Origin: Rhodococcus phenolicus
GTDB taxonomy: Bacteria; Actinomycetota; Actinomycetes; Mycobacteriales; Mycobacteriaceae
Length of the DNA: 64,000 nt
Assembly: GCF_001646785.1 (NCBI RefSeq)
Contig: NZ_LRRH01000051.1
Location: forward strand, 45,444-109,443
Reading direction: 5' to 3'
The notes beneath the pieces were generated by a model, which did not search any database, had not been told where the DNA came from, and saw nothing but the letters and a program-made list of their open reading frames with translations. How positions within the stretch are numbered: position 1 is the stretch's first letter; each line of letters opens with the position of its first letter. The position numbers were made by a program, and so were the translations under genes. This document shows, piece by piece, positions 7,917 to 16,006 of the stretch.

Positions 7917-8711
7917 CTAGATCCGGGGGCGCTGGCCGGCTTGGCGCGCCATCGCGGACGACGCGTTCACCACGCCGTCGTCGAAGCGGTCGAGGAGCAG
8001 CGCCTGTGTCGCGGCCAGGTGTGCGCGGGCGATGCGTTCGGCTTCGCTGTCGCGGCCGGCGGCGATCTCGTCGACGATGCGGCGATGGATGCGCACCGCC
8101 TCCTGCGCCTCTTTCTCGGACGGGTACTCGCCGCGGCGGGTGAGCACTTCTGCCCACGCGACCTCCTGTGCCGACCACAGCGCAACCAGGCTGCTCACGA
8201 CGTACCGCACGGTGACGTTCGGTGTGAAGGAGACGACGAGATCGTGGAATTCACGCGCGACCCGGGTGAAGGCGACGCCGTCGTCGACCACTTCGGCGCA
8301 CGCGTTCACATTGGCTTCGAGGGTCGGAACGATCACCTCGGCGCGGTCCGGGCACCGCGCCAGTTCGGCTGCGCACATCGGTTCGAGCTTCTGCAGGCCT
8401 GCGGCGAGATCGCCGAGGGTGACGCGGGCGCCCTGCAGGGCCAGGCCCAGGTGGTATGCGGCGGAGAACTCGTCCGGCCGGTGCACCTCGGCTCCGCCGA
8501 CATTGCCGCGCCGCACGGTCACCAGGCCCTCGGTCTCGAGGATGCGCAGAGCCTCCCGGATCGAGGGATAACTGACGCCGAAATCCTTGACGAGCTGGTC
8601 CTGAGTGGGGAGTCGATAGTCGTCGTTCGAGAGGATGTGGTCGCGAAGCTCGGCTGCGACCGTTTCCGCGATGCGCCGCTGGGGAACTCGGCCGCGCCGC
8701 GGGGTCGTCAC
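7917..8711 (-). CDS. GntR/FadR-family transcriptional regulator
   Basis: A 264-aa regulator. The N-terminal winged helix-turn-helix spans about residues 10-80 (RLPTQDQLVKDFGVSYPSIREALRIL is the recognition segment, followed by the wing LVTVRRGNVGG). The C-terminal all-helical FCD ligand domain (about 95-245) contains candidate metal/ligand residues in AREFHDLV, IHRRIVDEI and ARAHLAA. FCD regulators usually respond to an organic acid or acyl-CoA and repress catabolic genes. GTG start at 8711. Divergent from the acyl-CoA dehydrogenase operon, with operator-like site 2 in the 122-bp gap, so autoregulation is plausible. It is the only one-component regulator inside the catabolic island, and therefore the best candidate for the four-site regulon. 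Confidence 0.9.
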   Translation of the reverse strand: MTTPRRGRVPQRRIAETVAAELRDHILSNDDYRLPTQDQLVKDFGVSYPSIREALRILETEGLVTVRRGNVGGAEVHRPDEFSAAYHLGLALQGARVTLGDLAAGLQKLEPMCAAELARCPDRAEVIVPTLEANVNACAEVVDDGVAFTRVAREFHDLVVSFTPNVTVRYVVSSLVALWSAQEVAWAEVLTRRGEYPSEKEAQEAVRIHRRIVDEIAAGRDSEAERIARAHLAATQALLLDRFDDGVVNASSAMARQAGQRPRI

Positions 8712-8772
8712 GAAGTGCGCCTTTCGTCCATGAGCGCCAGTCTAGACAGAGCTCTCACCATTCCTCCAATTA

Positions 8773-8801
8773 TTGACAGCCTTGATAGGAGCAAGTATTG
8801 C
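8773..8801 (+). promoter_or_regulatory. Possible promoter of the acyl-CoA dehydrogenase operon
   Basis: TTGACA at 8773-8778, then 17 bp, then TATTGC at 8796-8801 (weak -10). Transcription would begin within operator-like site 2 and leave a leader of some 25 nt before the ATG at 8834. The -35 is a perfect match, the -10 is poor, and the -35 is not conserved at site 3, so this is tentative. Confidence 0.35.
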
Positions 8802-8816
8802 AATCCTTATTAGGAT
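8792..8816 (+). promoter_or_regulatory. Operator-like site 2 (CAAGTATT + ATCCTTATTAGGAT)
   Basis: Octamer CAAGTATT (8792-8799) followed at the fixed 11-nt offset by ATCCTTATTAGGAT (8803-8816), a palindrome with 5-bp arms ATCCT/AGGAT. It sits 17 bp before the start of the rightward operon and within the gap shared with divergent gntR. Downstream bases AGACGTAGGGTCCG also resemble those after site 3 on its strand, so the similarity extends past the palindrome. Confidence 0.65.
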
Positions 8817-8833
8817 AGACGTAGGGTCCGGGC

Positions 8834-10006
8834 ATGGACTTCACGATGGGTGGGTCGGCTCCGGAGCTCAGGACCGAGCTTCGCAGGCTGGTGCAGGAAC
8901 ACGTGCCCGAGCACTTCCTCGGAGCATTCACCGACGATCCGGCCGATCTCGAAGCGGCGCAGTCCTTCTGCCGCCTGCTCGCCGAGCGCGGGCTGCTGTG
9001 CGCGGCCTGGCCGGAAGAGTTCGGCGGGCGCGGCGCCTCGATCTGGGAACAGACCGTCGTCCGCGAGGAGATGTGGGCGCACCACGAACCACGGGGCGCC
9101 CAGTACATGGGCGTGAACTGGGTCGGGCCCACCATCATGCGTCACGGGACCCCCCGTCAGCAGGATGTGCACCTGCCGCCCATCGCGCGCGGCGAGGTGA
9201 TCTGGTGCCAGGGTTTCAGCGAACCCGAGGCGGGTTCGGACCTCGCGTCGTTGCGGACCACCGCGCGCCGCGACGCCGACGGCTGGCTGATCTCCGGCCA
9301 GAAGATCTGGACGTCCTACGCCACCATGGCGCAGTGGTGCTTCCTGCTGGCCCGTACCTCGACCGGCGCGCGGAAACAGCAGGGCCTCACGGTCTTTCTC
9401 GTTCCCATGTCCGCCCCGGGAATCGAGGTGCGGCCCATCCGGGCGATGCTCGGACCGCACCACCTCAACGAGGTCTTCTTCGACGACGTGCGCGTCACCG
9501 AGGCGGACGTGCTCGGCGAGGTCGACAACGGCTGGTCCGTCGTGCAGGAAGTCCTGTCCTACGAGCGCGTGGGCATCGCCCGGTACGCCCGCTGCGAGCG
9601 GTTGCTGCAGGCCGCACCTTCGGTTCTCGGTGACCGCTGGGACGACGTGCCCGACGAACTCGTGGCCCGCTGGGCGCGAATGCTCACCCATTGCCGCCGA
9701 GCCCGCCTGCTCGCCTACCGCGTGGTGTCGCTGCAGGGCGCGGGCACGGTCCAGCCCGGCGACGCCGCGGCGTACCGGATCGCAGTCACCACCCTCGACC
9801 AGGGAAGCGCCGAAGTGCTCACCGAGATCGCCGTGTACGCCACGCCCCCCGACGGCAACGCGGATGAATTCGACAATGCGACGGCCCTGTGGTTCCGCCG
9901 GGCGGTGGAGGACCACTGGCGGTACTCCCAGGCGGCCACGGTCGCGTCCGGCAGCATCGAGATGCAACGCATTCTTCTCGCACGATCCCTCCTGGCGGCA
10001 TCATGA
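8834..10006 (+). CDS. Acyl-CoA dehydrogenase subunit (pair 1, large)
   Basis: A 390-aa acyl-CoA dehydrogenase. N-terminal helical domain, then the beta-domain signature WCQGFSEPEAGSDLAS and SGQKIWTSYA, and the C-terminal helical domain. The glutamate position of the MCAD type is lost (ASGSIEMQR instead of YEGT-x2-IQ); VLSYERVGIA offers a glutamate at the isovaleryl-CoA-dehydrogenase position. First of five genes joined by 4-bp overlaps. The next gene encodes a shorter, divergent dehydrogenase, so the two probably form an alpha2-beta2 heterotetramer, as known for steroid side-chain FadE pairs. It would introduce an alpha,beta double bond into a CoA thioester from the ring-opened substrate; substrate inferred only from context. 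Confidence 0.9.
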   Translation: MDFTMGGSAPELRTELRRLVQEHVPEHFLGAFTDDPADLEAAQSFCRLLAERGLLCAAWPEEFGGRGASIWEQTVVREEMWAHHEPRGAQYMGVNWVGPTIMRHGTPRQQDVHLPPIARGEVIWCQGFSEPEAGSDLASLRTTARRDADGWLISGQKIWTSYATMAQWCFLLARTSTGARKQQGLTVFLVPMSAPGIEVRPIRAMLGPHHLNEVFFDDVRVTEADVLGEVDNGWSVVQEVLSYERVGIARYARCERLLQAAPSVLGDRWDDVPDELVARWARMLTHCRRARLLAYRVVSLQGAGTVQPGDAAAYRIAVTTLDQGSAEVLTEIAVYATPPDGNADEFDNATALWFRRAVEDHWRYSQAATVASGSIEMQRILLARSLLAAS

Positions 10007-10956
10007 ACATCGAATTGAGCACGGAAGCAACCGACTACGGCCGCGAAGCGTTGCGGGCACTCGAGGCGGCGGGTGGTGACGACCTCGTCAGGCGTGTCGA
10101 GCACGATCCGTCGCTGCGGCAGGACATCGTCGCACCGATCCTCGCCGGCCTCGGTGCGTGGGATCTCGATCCGCGCCGGGACTCCGACGAACTCGAGGCG
10201 GCGGCCGCGCTGTGCCGCAGCGTCGGCTACTGGACGGTGCCGTACCCGGTCGCCGAGCGCCTCGCCCGCCCCTCCGATCTCGACGTCGACGGCCTGGTGG
10301 TGGTTGCCGATTCCGACCCCAAGGCGCCCATCGCGAACCTCGATCTGCGGTGGGTGGCCGTCTCACTGGACGGCCGGCGTAGTCACGCAGTCGCGCGGAC
10401 GCCCAGCACGCCGCCGCGCATGTCCGCGTTCGCCGCGCAACTCGTCCTGGAACCGATCGACGACAACGGCGCCGGCGACCTCGCTCTCGCGCTGGTCCTC
10501 CCGTGCTGGACCCTGCTGGGAATGCTCGACCGCGCAATGGATCTCACGCGGTCCCACGTCCTGCTCCGCGAGCAGTTCGGTGCGCCGCTCGCCCGTCTGC
10601 AGAGCGTCCAGTTCCAGCTCACCGAAGCCGAAGTCGAACGCAGCGGACTCGACGTGCTCGCCAAGTACACGCTGTGGAGCATCCAGGCCGGCAACCCCGA
10701 GGCACTCGACGATGCGCTCGCTCTGAGGCTCGCGGCCGTGGAGGCGGCGCAGATCGTGTTCCGCATCGCCCACCAGCTTCACGGAGCCAGCGGGTTCTGC
10801 GACGAGACGACGGTGTCCTGGATCTCCCGCTACAGCATCCCGCTGAGACGCATCCCGTGGGGGCCGTCCGGCACGCTCGACGCGCTGACCCGCACAATCG
10901 GCCGACGCGGCCTGACCGGCCTGTTCACCCCCACCATCGAGAGGGCGCTGCTGTGA
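10003..10956 (+). CDS. Acyl-CoA dehydrogenase-like subunit (pair 1, small)
   Basis: A 317-aa, divergent acyl-CoA dehydrogenase lacking a clear beta-domain signature. The C-terminal helical domain is recognisable: LLREQFGAPLARLQSVQFQLTE (FAD-contact segment, residues about 185-205) and IAHQLHGASGFCDE. The usual catalytic-glutamate regions are absent, which is typical of the non-catalytic or FAD-sharing partner of heteromeric FadE enzymes. Start ATG at 10003 overlaps the upstream stop by 4 bp (ATGA), favouring equal production of the two subunits. Some Ala/Asp/Glu-rich linker between residues 60 and 150 is poorly conserved-looking. Function as partner of the preceding gene is inference. Confidence 0.8.
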   Translation: MNIELSTEATDYGREALRALEAAGGDDLVRRVEHDPSLRQDIVAPILAGLGAWDLDPRRDSDELEAAAALCRSVGYWTVPYPVAERLARPSDLDVDGLVVVADSDPKAPIANLDLRWVAVSLDGRRSHAVARTPSTPPRMSAFAAQLVLEPIDDNGAGDLALALVLPCWTLLGMLDRAMDLTRSHVLLREQFGAPLARLQSVQFQLTEAEVERSGLDVLAKYTLWSIQAGNPEALDDALALRLAAVEAAQIVFRIAHQLHGASGFCDETTVSWISRYSIPLRRIPWGPSGTLDALTRTIGRRGLTGLFTPTIERALL

Positions 10957-11750
10957 CCTACGACCTTCCCGATGTGCTCACCGTCGAATCCGACGGGCCC
11001 GTCCGGATCGTGACCGTCAACCGCCCCGACGAACTCAACGCCGTGAACGCGGATCTGCACCGGGCGCTGGCACTCGTGTGGCGGCAGCTCTCGGCCGACC
11101 GCGACGCCGCCGTCGTCGTGCTCACCGGTGCCGGCCGCGCCTTCAGCGCCGGCGGCGACCTCGACTGGATCACCTCGTTCCTCGACGACCCGGTCGCGCG
11201 TGACGAGAGCATCCGCGAGGGCGCCGAGATCATCGAGGAGCTGCTCCGGTTCCCGCTGCCGGTGATCGCCGCGGTGAACGGGCCCGCGGTCGGGCTCGGC
11301 GCCAGCATCGCCGTGCTGTGCGACATCGTGCTCATGTCCGAGCGTGCGTATCTCGCCGATCCGCACGTCGCAGTCGGCCTGGTCGCCGGCGACGGGGGAG
11401 CAGCCTTCTGGCCGCTCCTCACCCCGATCCTGCGTTCACGCGAATACCTGTTCACCGGCGACCGCATCCCGGCCTCGACCGCCGTCGAGCTCGGTCTCGC
11501 CAGCCGCATCACCGCACCCGACGATCTGCTGCCCGAGGCCCGGCTCCTCGCGGCGCGGCTCGCCGCCCAGCCGGCGCAGGCACTGCGGGGTACCAAACGC
11601 GTCGTCAACATGTACCTGTCACAGGCGCTGGCCGGACCGATGCAGGCCGGCTTCGCCGCCGAGGTCGGCACGATGCAGACGCCCGAGCATCGGGACCGCC
11701 TTCTCGCGCTGCGCGCGAACACCGACCGGCGGAAGGAGCCCGCGAGATGA
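10953..11750 (+). CDS. Crotonase-fold protein, both canonical catalytic Glu replaced
   Basis: A 265-aa enoyl-CoA hydratase/isomerase-family protein. The oxyanion-hole segments RAFSAGGDLDW (about 62-72) and NGPAVGLGASIA (109-120) bind a CoA thioester. The residue equivalent to the first hydratase glutamate (CELA) is S118, and that of the second (PEI) is H138 in ADPHVAVGL. A normal syn-hydration is therefore unlikely; crotonase-fold proteins with such changes act as isomerases, hydrolases, C-C hydrolases or dehalogenases. GTG start with 4-bp overlap (GTGA) to the previous gene and ATGA overlap to the next. Lies between two dehydrogenase pairs, so it may act between two rounds of oxidation. Confidence 0.85.
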   Translation: MTYDLPDVLTVESDGPVRIVTVNRPDELNAVNADLHRALALVWRQLSADRDAAVVVLTGAGRAFSAGGDLDWITSFLDDPVARDESIREGAEIIEELLRFPLPVIAAVNGPAVGLGASIAVLCDIVLMSERAYLADPHVAVGLVAGDGGAAFWPLLTPILRSREYLFTGDRIPASTAVELGLASRITAPDDLLPEARLLAARLAAQPAQALRGTKRVVNMYLSQALAGPMQAGFAAEVGTMQTPEHRDRLLALRANTDRRKEPAR

Positions 11751-12943
11751 GTCCGGCGCCACCCGCACTCGACGAGTTCCGCGCCGAGATACGCGCTTGG
11801 TGCCGCGACCACGTCCCCGCGGGGTGGCGTGCGGCGCAGACCGGTGCCACCGACGACGAATTCGTCGCCTTCCAGAAGCAGTGGTTCCAGGAACTGCGCA
11901 GTGCCGGATACGCCGTGCCGCACTGGCCGAAGCAGTGGGGTGGCGGCATGTCCGTCCCCGAGCAGGTCGTCCTTTACCAGGAACTGGCGGCCCACGACGC
12001 CCCACGGCTCGTCCTGCCGTTCGTCTCCATCCACCACGCGGCCTCCACGCTGCTCGCCGCCGGAACCGACGAACAACGCCGACGCCACCTGCCCGCGATC
12101 CTCGACGGCGAGATCTGGTGCCAGGGCTTCTCCGAACCCGGCGCCGGATCCGACATGGCGGCGCTCGCCACGACGGCCCGCAGGAACGGTGACCACTACA
12201 TCGTCGACGGTCAGAAGCTGTGGGCGAGCGGCGCGGTGCACGCGGACCGGTGTCTGCTGCTCGCCCGCACCGATCCCGGCGCACCGAAGCGTCGTGGCAT
12301 CTCGTACTTCCTGATGGACATGAGCAGCCCGGGCATCGAGGTCCGGCCGATCCGGCAGGCCACAGGCGAATCGCATTTCTGCGAGATCTTCCTCGAAGGC
12401 GTGGTGGTTCCCGAAGCCGACCGCGTCGGAGCGGAGAACGACGGGTGGAAGATCGCGCAGGAAACCCTCGGTGCGGAACGCGGTATGACCATGCTCGAAC
12501 TCGCGGAACGACTCGGTACCGGCGGATTCGGCCGGCTCGTCGCGCTGTGCGCGCGGCCCGGACCCGACGGCACGGTTCCGCTCGACGATCCGGTGGTCGC
12601 GGACCGGCTCGCGGCGCTGGAAACGGAGATCGCGGGCCTGCGTGCCCTGTGTGCCGATTTCGTCGCCGACGACCGGCCCGGCCCCGCGGACGCGTCGATC
12701 GTCAAGCTGTACTACAGCGAGTTGTTGCAACGCACAACCGATTTCGGTGCCGAGGTCGCCGGACTCGCGGCCCACACCGAATTGCGCAAGCCGCTGTCGA
12801 GCGGCTGGGAATCGGGAATGTGGGTGCTCGATTTCATCGGCTCCTGGGAATGGACGATCCCCGGCGGCACCAGCGAGATCCAGCGCACCATCATCGGCGA
12901 ACGCGGACTCGGCCTGCCCCACGAACCCCGGAGCGCGACGTGA
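11747..12943 (+). CDS. Acyl-CoA dehydrogenase subunit (pair 2, large)
   Basis: A 398-aa acyl-CoA dehydrogenase with the beta-domain signature WCQGFSEPGAGSDMAA, the following DGQKLWASGA and the C-terminal PGGTSEIQRTIIGERGLGLP. The MCAD-type catalytic glutamate is Gly here; ETLGAERGM supplies a glutamate at the isovaleryl-CoA-dehydrogenase position. The N-terminal region (DEFRAEIRAWCRDHVPAGW) is the style of actinobacterial FadE proteins from sterol-type pathways. Start ATG at 11747 overlaps the crotonase stop by 4 bp. With the next gene it forms the second presumed heteromeric pair of this operon. Confidence 0.9.
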   Translation: MSPAPPALDEFRAEIRAWCRDHVPAGWRAAQTGATDDEFVAFQKQWFQELRSAGYAVPHWPKQWGGGMSVPEQVVLYQELAAHDAPRLVLPFVSIHHAASTLLAAGTDEQRRRHLPAILDGEIWCQGFSEPGAGSDMAALATTARRNGDHYIVDGQKLWASGAVHADRCLLLARTDPGAPKRRGISYFLMDMSSPGIEVRPIRQATGESHFCEIFLEGVVVPEADRVGAENDGWKIAQETLGAERGMTMLELAERLGTGGFGRLVALCARPGPDGTVPLDDPVVADRLAALETEIAGLRALCADFVADDRPGPADASIVKLYYSELLQRTTDFGAEVAGLAAHTELRKPLSSGWESGMWVLDFIGSWEWTIPGGTSEIQRTIIGERGLGLPHEPRSAT

Positions 12944-14043
12944 CCGGCACTCTCGATCTGACCGAGTTCCACGACGAACTGCGCGCCGTCGCGCGAAGTA
13001 TGCTCGCAGCCGCGGGTGCCGGCGCCGCACCGTCCTGGGATCTCGTCGCCGGGTCCGGATGGATCGGACTCGAAGCCCCCGAGCAATTCGACGGTGCCGG
13101 GGGAGGATTCGCGGAGGTTTCGATCGTCCTCGACGAATACGGACGGGCAGCGGCAGCGGGACCGCTTCCATCTGTTGCCGTTCTGGCCGTGCCGGTACTC
13201 GGCCTGGTCGAGCCAGGTCCGGCCCGGGACGGTTTGCTGAGTGAGTCCGTCGCCGGCGCGACCGTTCCGGTCCTGGTGCTGGGCGGCGGGGGGCTCGCGG
13301 CGCCACCGTTCCGCCTCGACTCCACCACGGGCGGGCATGTGCTGCGGGGAGAGGCCGGCTTCGTGCTCGACGCGCCCGTTGCCGACCGGCTGCTGGTGCC
13401 CGCGGCAGGACCGGACGGAACCGTCGTCCTCGTCGACGTCGACCCGGGTTCCGTGGGCATCGACGTGACGAATCAGCCCGTGCTCGATGCGACGAGATCC
13501 TTCGGGACGGTCGTCGCGAACGGGGCCGTGATCGCGGACGATGCAGTCCACTCGTTCCGGGGCGACCCCGCGCGTACGCTGCAGCACCTGTACGACCGCG
13601 CCGCGACCGCGGTCGCATGCGACAGTCTCGGGCTGGCCGAAGCGATGCTCGACACCACCGTCGCCTACGTCGGCGTGCGCGAGCAGTTCGGGCGGAGGAT
13701 CGGCTCTTTCCAGGCCGTCAAACATGCGTGTGCCGACATGCTCGTGGCGATCACGGTGTCCCGCCGGCTCGTCGCCGGTGCCGTGCGCGCACTCGTCGAC
13801 GACGCGCCGGATGCCGCGGTCGCGGTATCGATGGCGAAGTCGCACGTGTGTGCCGCCGCCGTGGACGTCGCGGGCAAGGCCGTGCAACTCCACGGCGGCA
13901 TGGGCTACACGTGGGAGAGCGGAATCCACGTGTATCTCAAACGCGCCACTCTGAACCGGTCGTTGTTCGGGTCCCCGGGGCAACACCGCAGACGACTCGC
14001 GGAGCGGTATGTGATTGCGGGGCAGGGACGGCCGGGTTCCTGA
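12940..14043 (+). CDS. Acyl-CoA dehydrogenase-like subunit (pair 2, small)
   Basis: A 367-aa acyl-CoA dehydrogenase-family subunit. The C-terminal domain is clear: VREQFGRRIGSFQAVKHACADM (about residues 247-268) and QLHGGMGYTWESGIHVYLKR (about 311-330). No glutamate is present at either known catalytic position. This matches the smaller partner of heterotetrameric FadE enzymes. GTG start overlapping the previous stop by 4 bp; last gene of the five-gene operon. The ABC transporter gene that follows is convergent, with only 27 bp between and no obvious terminator. Confidence 0.85.
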   Translation: MTGTLDLTEFHDELRAVARSMLAAAGAGAAPSWDLVAGSGWIGLEAPEQFDGAGGGFAEVSIVLDEYGRAAAAGPLPSVAVLAVPVLGLVEPGPARDGLLSESVAGATVPVLVLGGGGLAAPPFRLDSTTGGHVLRGEAGFVLDAPVADRLLVPAAGPDGTVVLVDVDPGSVGIDVTNQPVLDATRSFGTVVANGAVIADDAVHSFRGDPARTLQHLYDRAATAVACDSLGLAEAMLDTTVAYVGVREQFGRRIGSFQAVKHACADMLVAITVSRRLVAGAVRALVDDAPDAAVAVSMAKSHVCAAAVDVAGKAVQLHGGMGYTWESGIHVYLKRATLNRSLFGSPGQHRRRLAERYVIAGQGRPGS

Positions 14044-14070
14044 GGTCATGCGTCGGTCGGGTGCCACTCG

Positions 14071-14760
14071 TCATGCCGGTGCCGGCGCGGAGCTGTGGGT
14101 CAGCACCCCGCTGTGCATCTCGTACAGCTCGTCGACGAGGTCGAGCCGGGCGAGGTCGTGGGTGACCATCACGATCGCGAGGTCCCGCTCGTGGGCGAGC
14201 CCGGCCAGCAACCCGACGATCTCCCGGCTGCGGGCCTCGTCGAGCGCCGATGTGGGCTCGTCGACCAGCAGCACCGACGGGTCGTTCATCAGGCTGCGGG
14301 CGATCGCGACGCGCTGCCTCTGTCCGCCGGACAACTGGTGGGGTCGCTTGTCGAGATGACCGTCCAATCCGAGCGAGGTCAGCAGGTCGCGGGCCCGATC
14401 GCGATGGTCGCGAACCCGGCCGCCACGCAGATGCGCCGTCATCAGCAGCTGGTCCACGGCAGTGAGCGACGCGAGCAGATTGGACTGCTGGAACACGAAA
14501 CCGAGTTGCTCGCGGCGGAGCGCGGTGCGCTGGGACCGACTCAGTCCGGTGGTGTCGGTCCCGTTGACGGTGACGGTGCCGAAGTCGGGGGCGGTCAGCA
14601 GGCCCGCCACTGCGAGCAGACTCGACTTGCCCGATCCGGACGGGCCCGTGACCGCGGCCAGTTCACCGCGGCGGACGGCGAGGCTCACGTGGTCGAGCAC
14701 GCGGAGCACGCCGTCGCCGTCGGGGTAGGTCAGGACTGTGTCGTGGAGAGTGATGCTCAC
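14071..14760 (-). CDS. ABC transporter ATP-binding protein (LolD/MacB type)
   Basis: A 229-aa ATPase with Walker A GPSGSGKSSLL (about residues 39-49), Q-loop FVFQQSNLL, signature LSGGQRQRVAIAR, Walker B VLLVDEPTSALD and H-loop VMVTHDL. The pattern and size match LolD/FtsE-like ATPases that work with FtsX-fold permeases. Start GTG at 14760; the upstream ATG-looking triplet is out of frame. The permease gene lies 50 bp upstream on the same strand, so the two are one unit. Substrate unknown; such pairs often extrude antimicrobial peptides or lipids or act mechanically on the cell envelope. A divergent two-component system next to it probably regulates it. Confidence 0.92.
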   Translation of the reverse strand: MSITLHDTVLTYPDGDGVLRVLDHVSLAVRRGELAAVTGPSGSGKSSLLAVAGLLTAPDFGTVTVNGTDTTGLSRSQRTALRREQLGFVFQQSNLLASLTAVDQLLMTAHLRGGRVRDHRDRARDLLTSLGLDGHLDKRPHQLSGGQRQRVAIARSLMNDPSVLLVDEPTSALDEARSREIVGLLAGLAHERDLAIVMVTHDLARLDLVDELYEMHSGVLTHSSAPAPA

Positions 14761-14775
14761 GGTCGTCTCATCTCT

Positions 14776-14803
14776 GTCGGGTGTCGGGTGTCGGGTGTCG
14801 GGT
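14776..14803. repeat. Heptamer tandem repeat (4 x GTCGGGT)
   Basis: Four exact head-to-tail copies of GTCGGGT in the 50-bp gap between the FtsX-like permease and its ATPase gene. On the coding strand it reads ACCCGAC and lies just upstream of the ATPase start. Such slippage-prone tracts can vary in copy number and change spacing between genes. Confidence 0.85.
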
Positions 14804-14810
14804 GCCCGTG

Positions 14811-15878
14811 TCAGCGGGCCGCACCGAGCGCCTCGAGAGGGTCCACGGTGGCGACGCGGATCACTGCGGCGGTTGCTCCGAGCATGCCCAGCACGACGAA
14901 CGCGACGAACGGCACCGACGTGCCCGCCGCCGTGAGCGTGAACGGGACCACCTGGGCAGCAAGATTTCCCAGTCCGACCGCGGTCAGCGTGCCGAGACCC
15001 GCCCCGGTCACGAGCACCAGCAGTCCCTGACCGAGCGCGTCGCACAGCAGGTAACCGGGGGATGCGCCGATGGCCCCCAGCACGGCGAGGTCCTGGGTGC
15101 GCTGGACGGTCCACACGGTGAAGAATGCGCCTGCCACCAACGCGCCGACCACGAGCAGCATGCCCTGCATCAGGAGCAGCGAACCGCGCTCGGAACTGTA
15201 GCCTCCGATCGCGTTCACGGCTTCCGGAACATCGGCGATCGCCGTACCGGTGGCCGCGCCCACGGCGGAGGCGTCGAATGCGGCGGTCGTGCGCAGCGCG
15301 ACGATGGTGCCCTCGCTGCCGCCCGACGTCGGTAACGCCAGCCAGTCGGCTCGGTCGAACCAGACCACCGGTTGGTGGCTGTAGTACGAGTCGTCGAGCA
15401 GCGCCCGCACCGTGAACGACCGCCCACCGGCCTCGACGCGCTGCCCGAGGTCCCAGCCGTTGTCGTCGGCGAGTGTCCGCTCGACCGCGACGTCGCCCGG
15501 CCGGAGCGGTACCGGCGCCGCGAACGATGAGCCGTCGACCCCGAATGCGGCCGCTCCGACGTCACCGCCTGCGCCCGTCACCCGTGTCGTCGCCACCCCG
15601 ACGATCGCGGCGTCGTCGACGCCCGGTTGTGCGGCGAGGCCGCTGCGCTGCGCCTCGCCGATCCGGGAGTCGGCGAACGAGAGTTCCCGGTCCGGCGCGG
15701 GCGCGTCGAAGGCGAAGTGGTCGGCGCCGATGCCCTGCACCGCGGCGATCGACCGGTTTCCCAGTCCCGCGGTCAGCCCCGACAGCATCACCACCATCAG
15801 CGAGAGGAGGAACAGGACCGCGGTCGTCAATGCGAAGCGGCCCTTGGCGAACGCGAGGTCACGAATACCGAGGAACAT
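14811..15878 (-). CDS. FtsX-like ABC transporter permease
   Basis: A 355-aa permease. One N-terminal membrane helix (about residues 18-38, VLFLLSLMVVMLSGLTAGL), a large extracytoplasmic MacB-like domain (about 40-225), then three C-terminal helices (LLLMQGMLLVVGALVAGAFF, then two after YLLCDALGQ) typical of the FtsX fold. The start at 15878 (MFLGIRDLAFAKGRF) matches the usual family N-terminus; longer in-frame extension upstream would add a non-family sequence. Pairs with the ATPase gene downstream. A divergent histidine kinase gene begins 129 bp away. Confidence 0.9.
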   Translation of the reverse strand: MFLGIRDLAFAKGRFALTTAVLFLLSLMVVMLSGLTAGLGNRSIAAVQGIGADHFAFDAPAPDRELSFADSRIGEAQRSGLAAQPGVDDAAIVGVATTRVTGAGGDVGAAAFGVDGSSFAAPVPLRPGDVAVERTLADDNGWDLGQRVEAGGRSFTVRALLDDSYYSHQPVVWFDRADWLALPTSGGSEGTIVALRTTAAFDASAVGAATGTAIADVPEAVNAIGGYSSERGSLLLMQGMLLVVGALVAGAFFTVWTVQRTQDLAVLGAIGASPGYLLCDALGQGLLVLVTGAGLGTLTAVGLGNLAAQVVPFTLTAAGTSVPFVAFVVLGMLGATAAVIRVATVDPLEALGAAR

Positions 15879-16006
15879 GGGTTCCAGCGTTGCCTGCGGC
15901 GGGGGCCGGTCGCATCGCACGAGGGTTGGGTTCTCCGGTCAATCGAAAGTTGGATTCCTGCGATCGGGGCAGGTCGGCGCCCTGCGGCGGTGTTAGCGTG
16001 GACGAA

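Noticed and set aside
10958..13618. An 886-codon minus-strand frame opposite the dehydrogenase operon
   Set aside because: Arg/Pro-rich translation without motifs; the plus strand holds clear acyl-CoA dehydrogenases.
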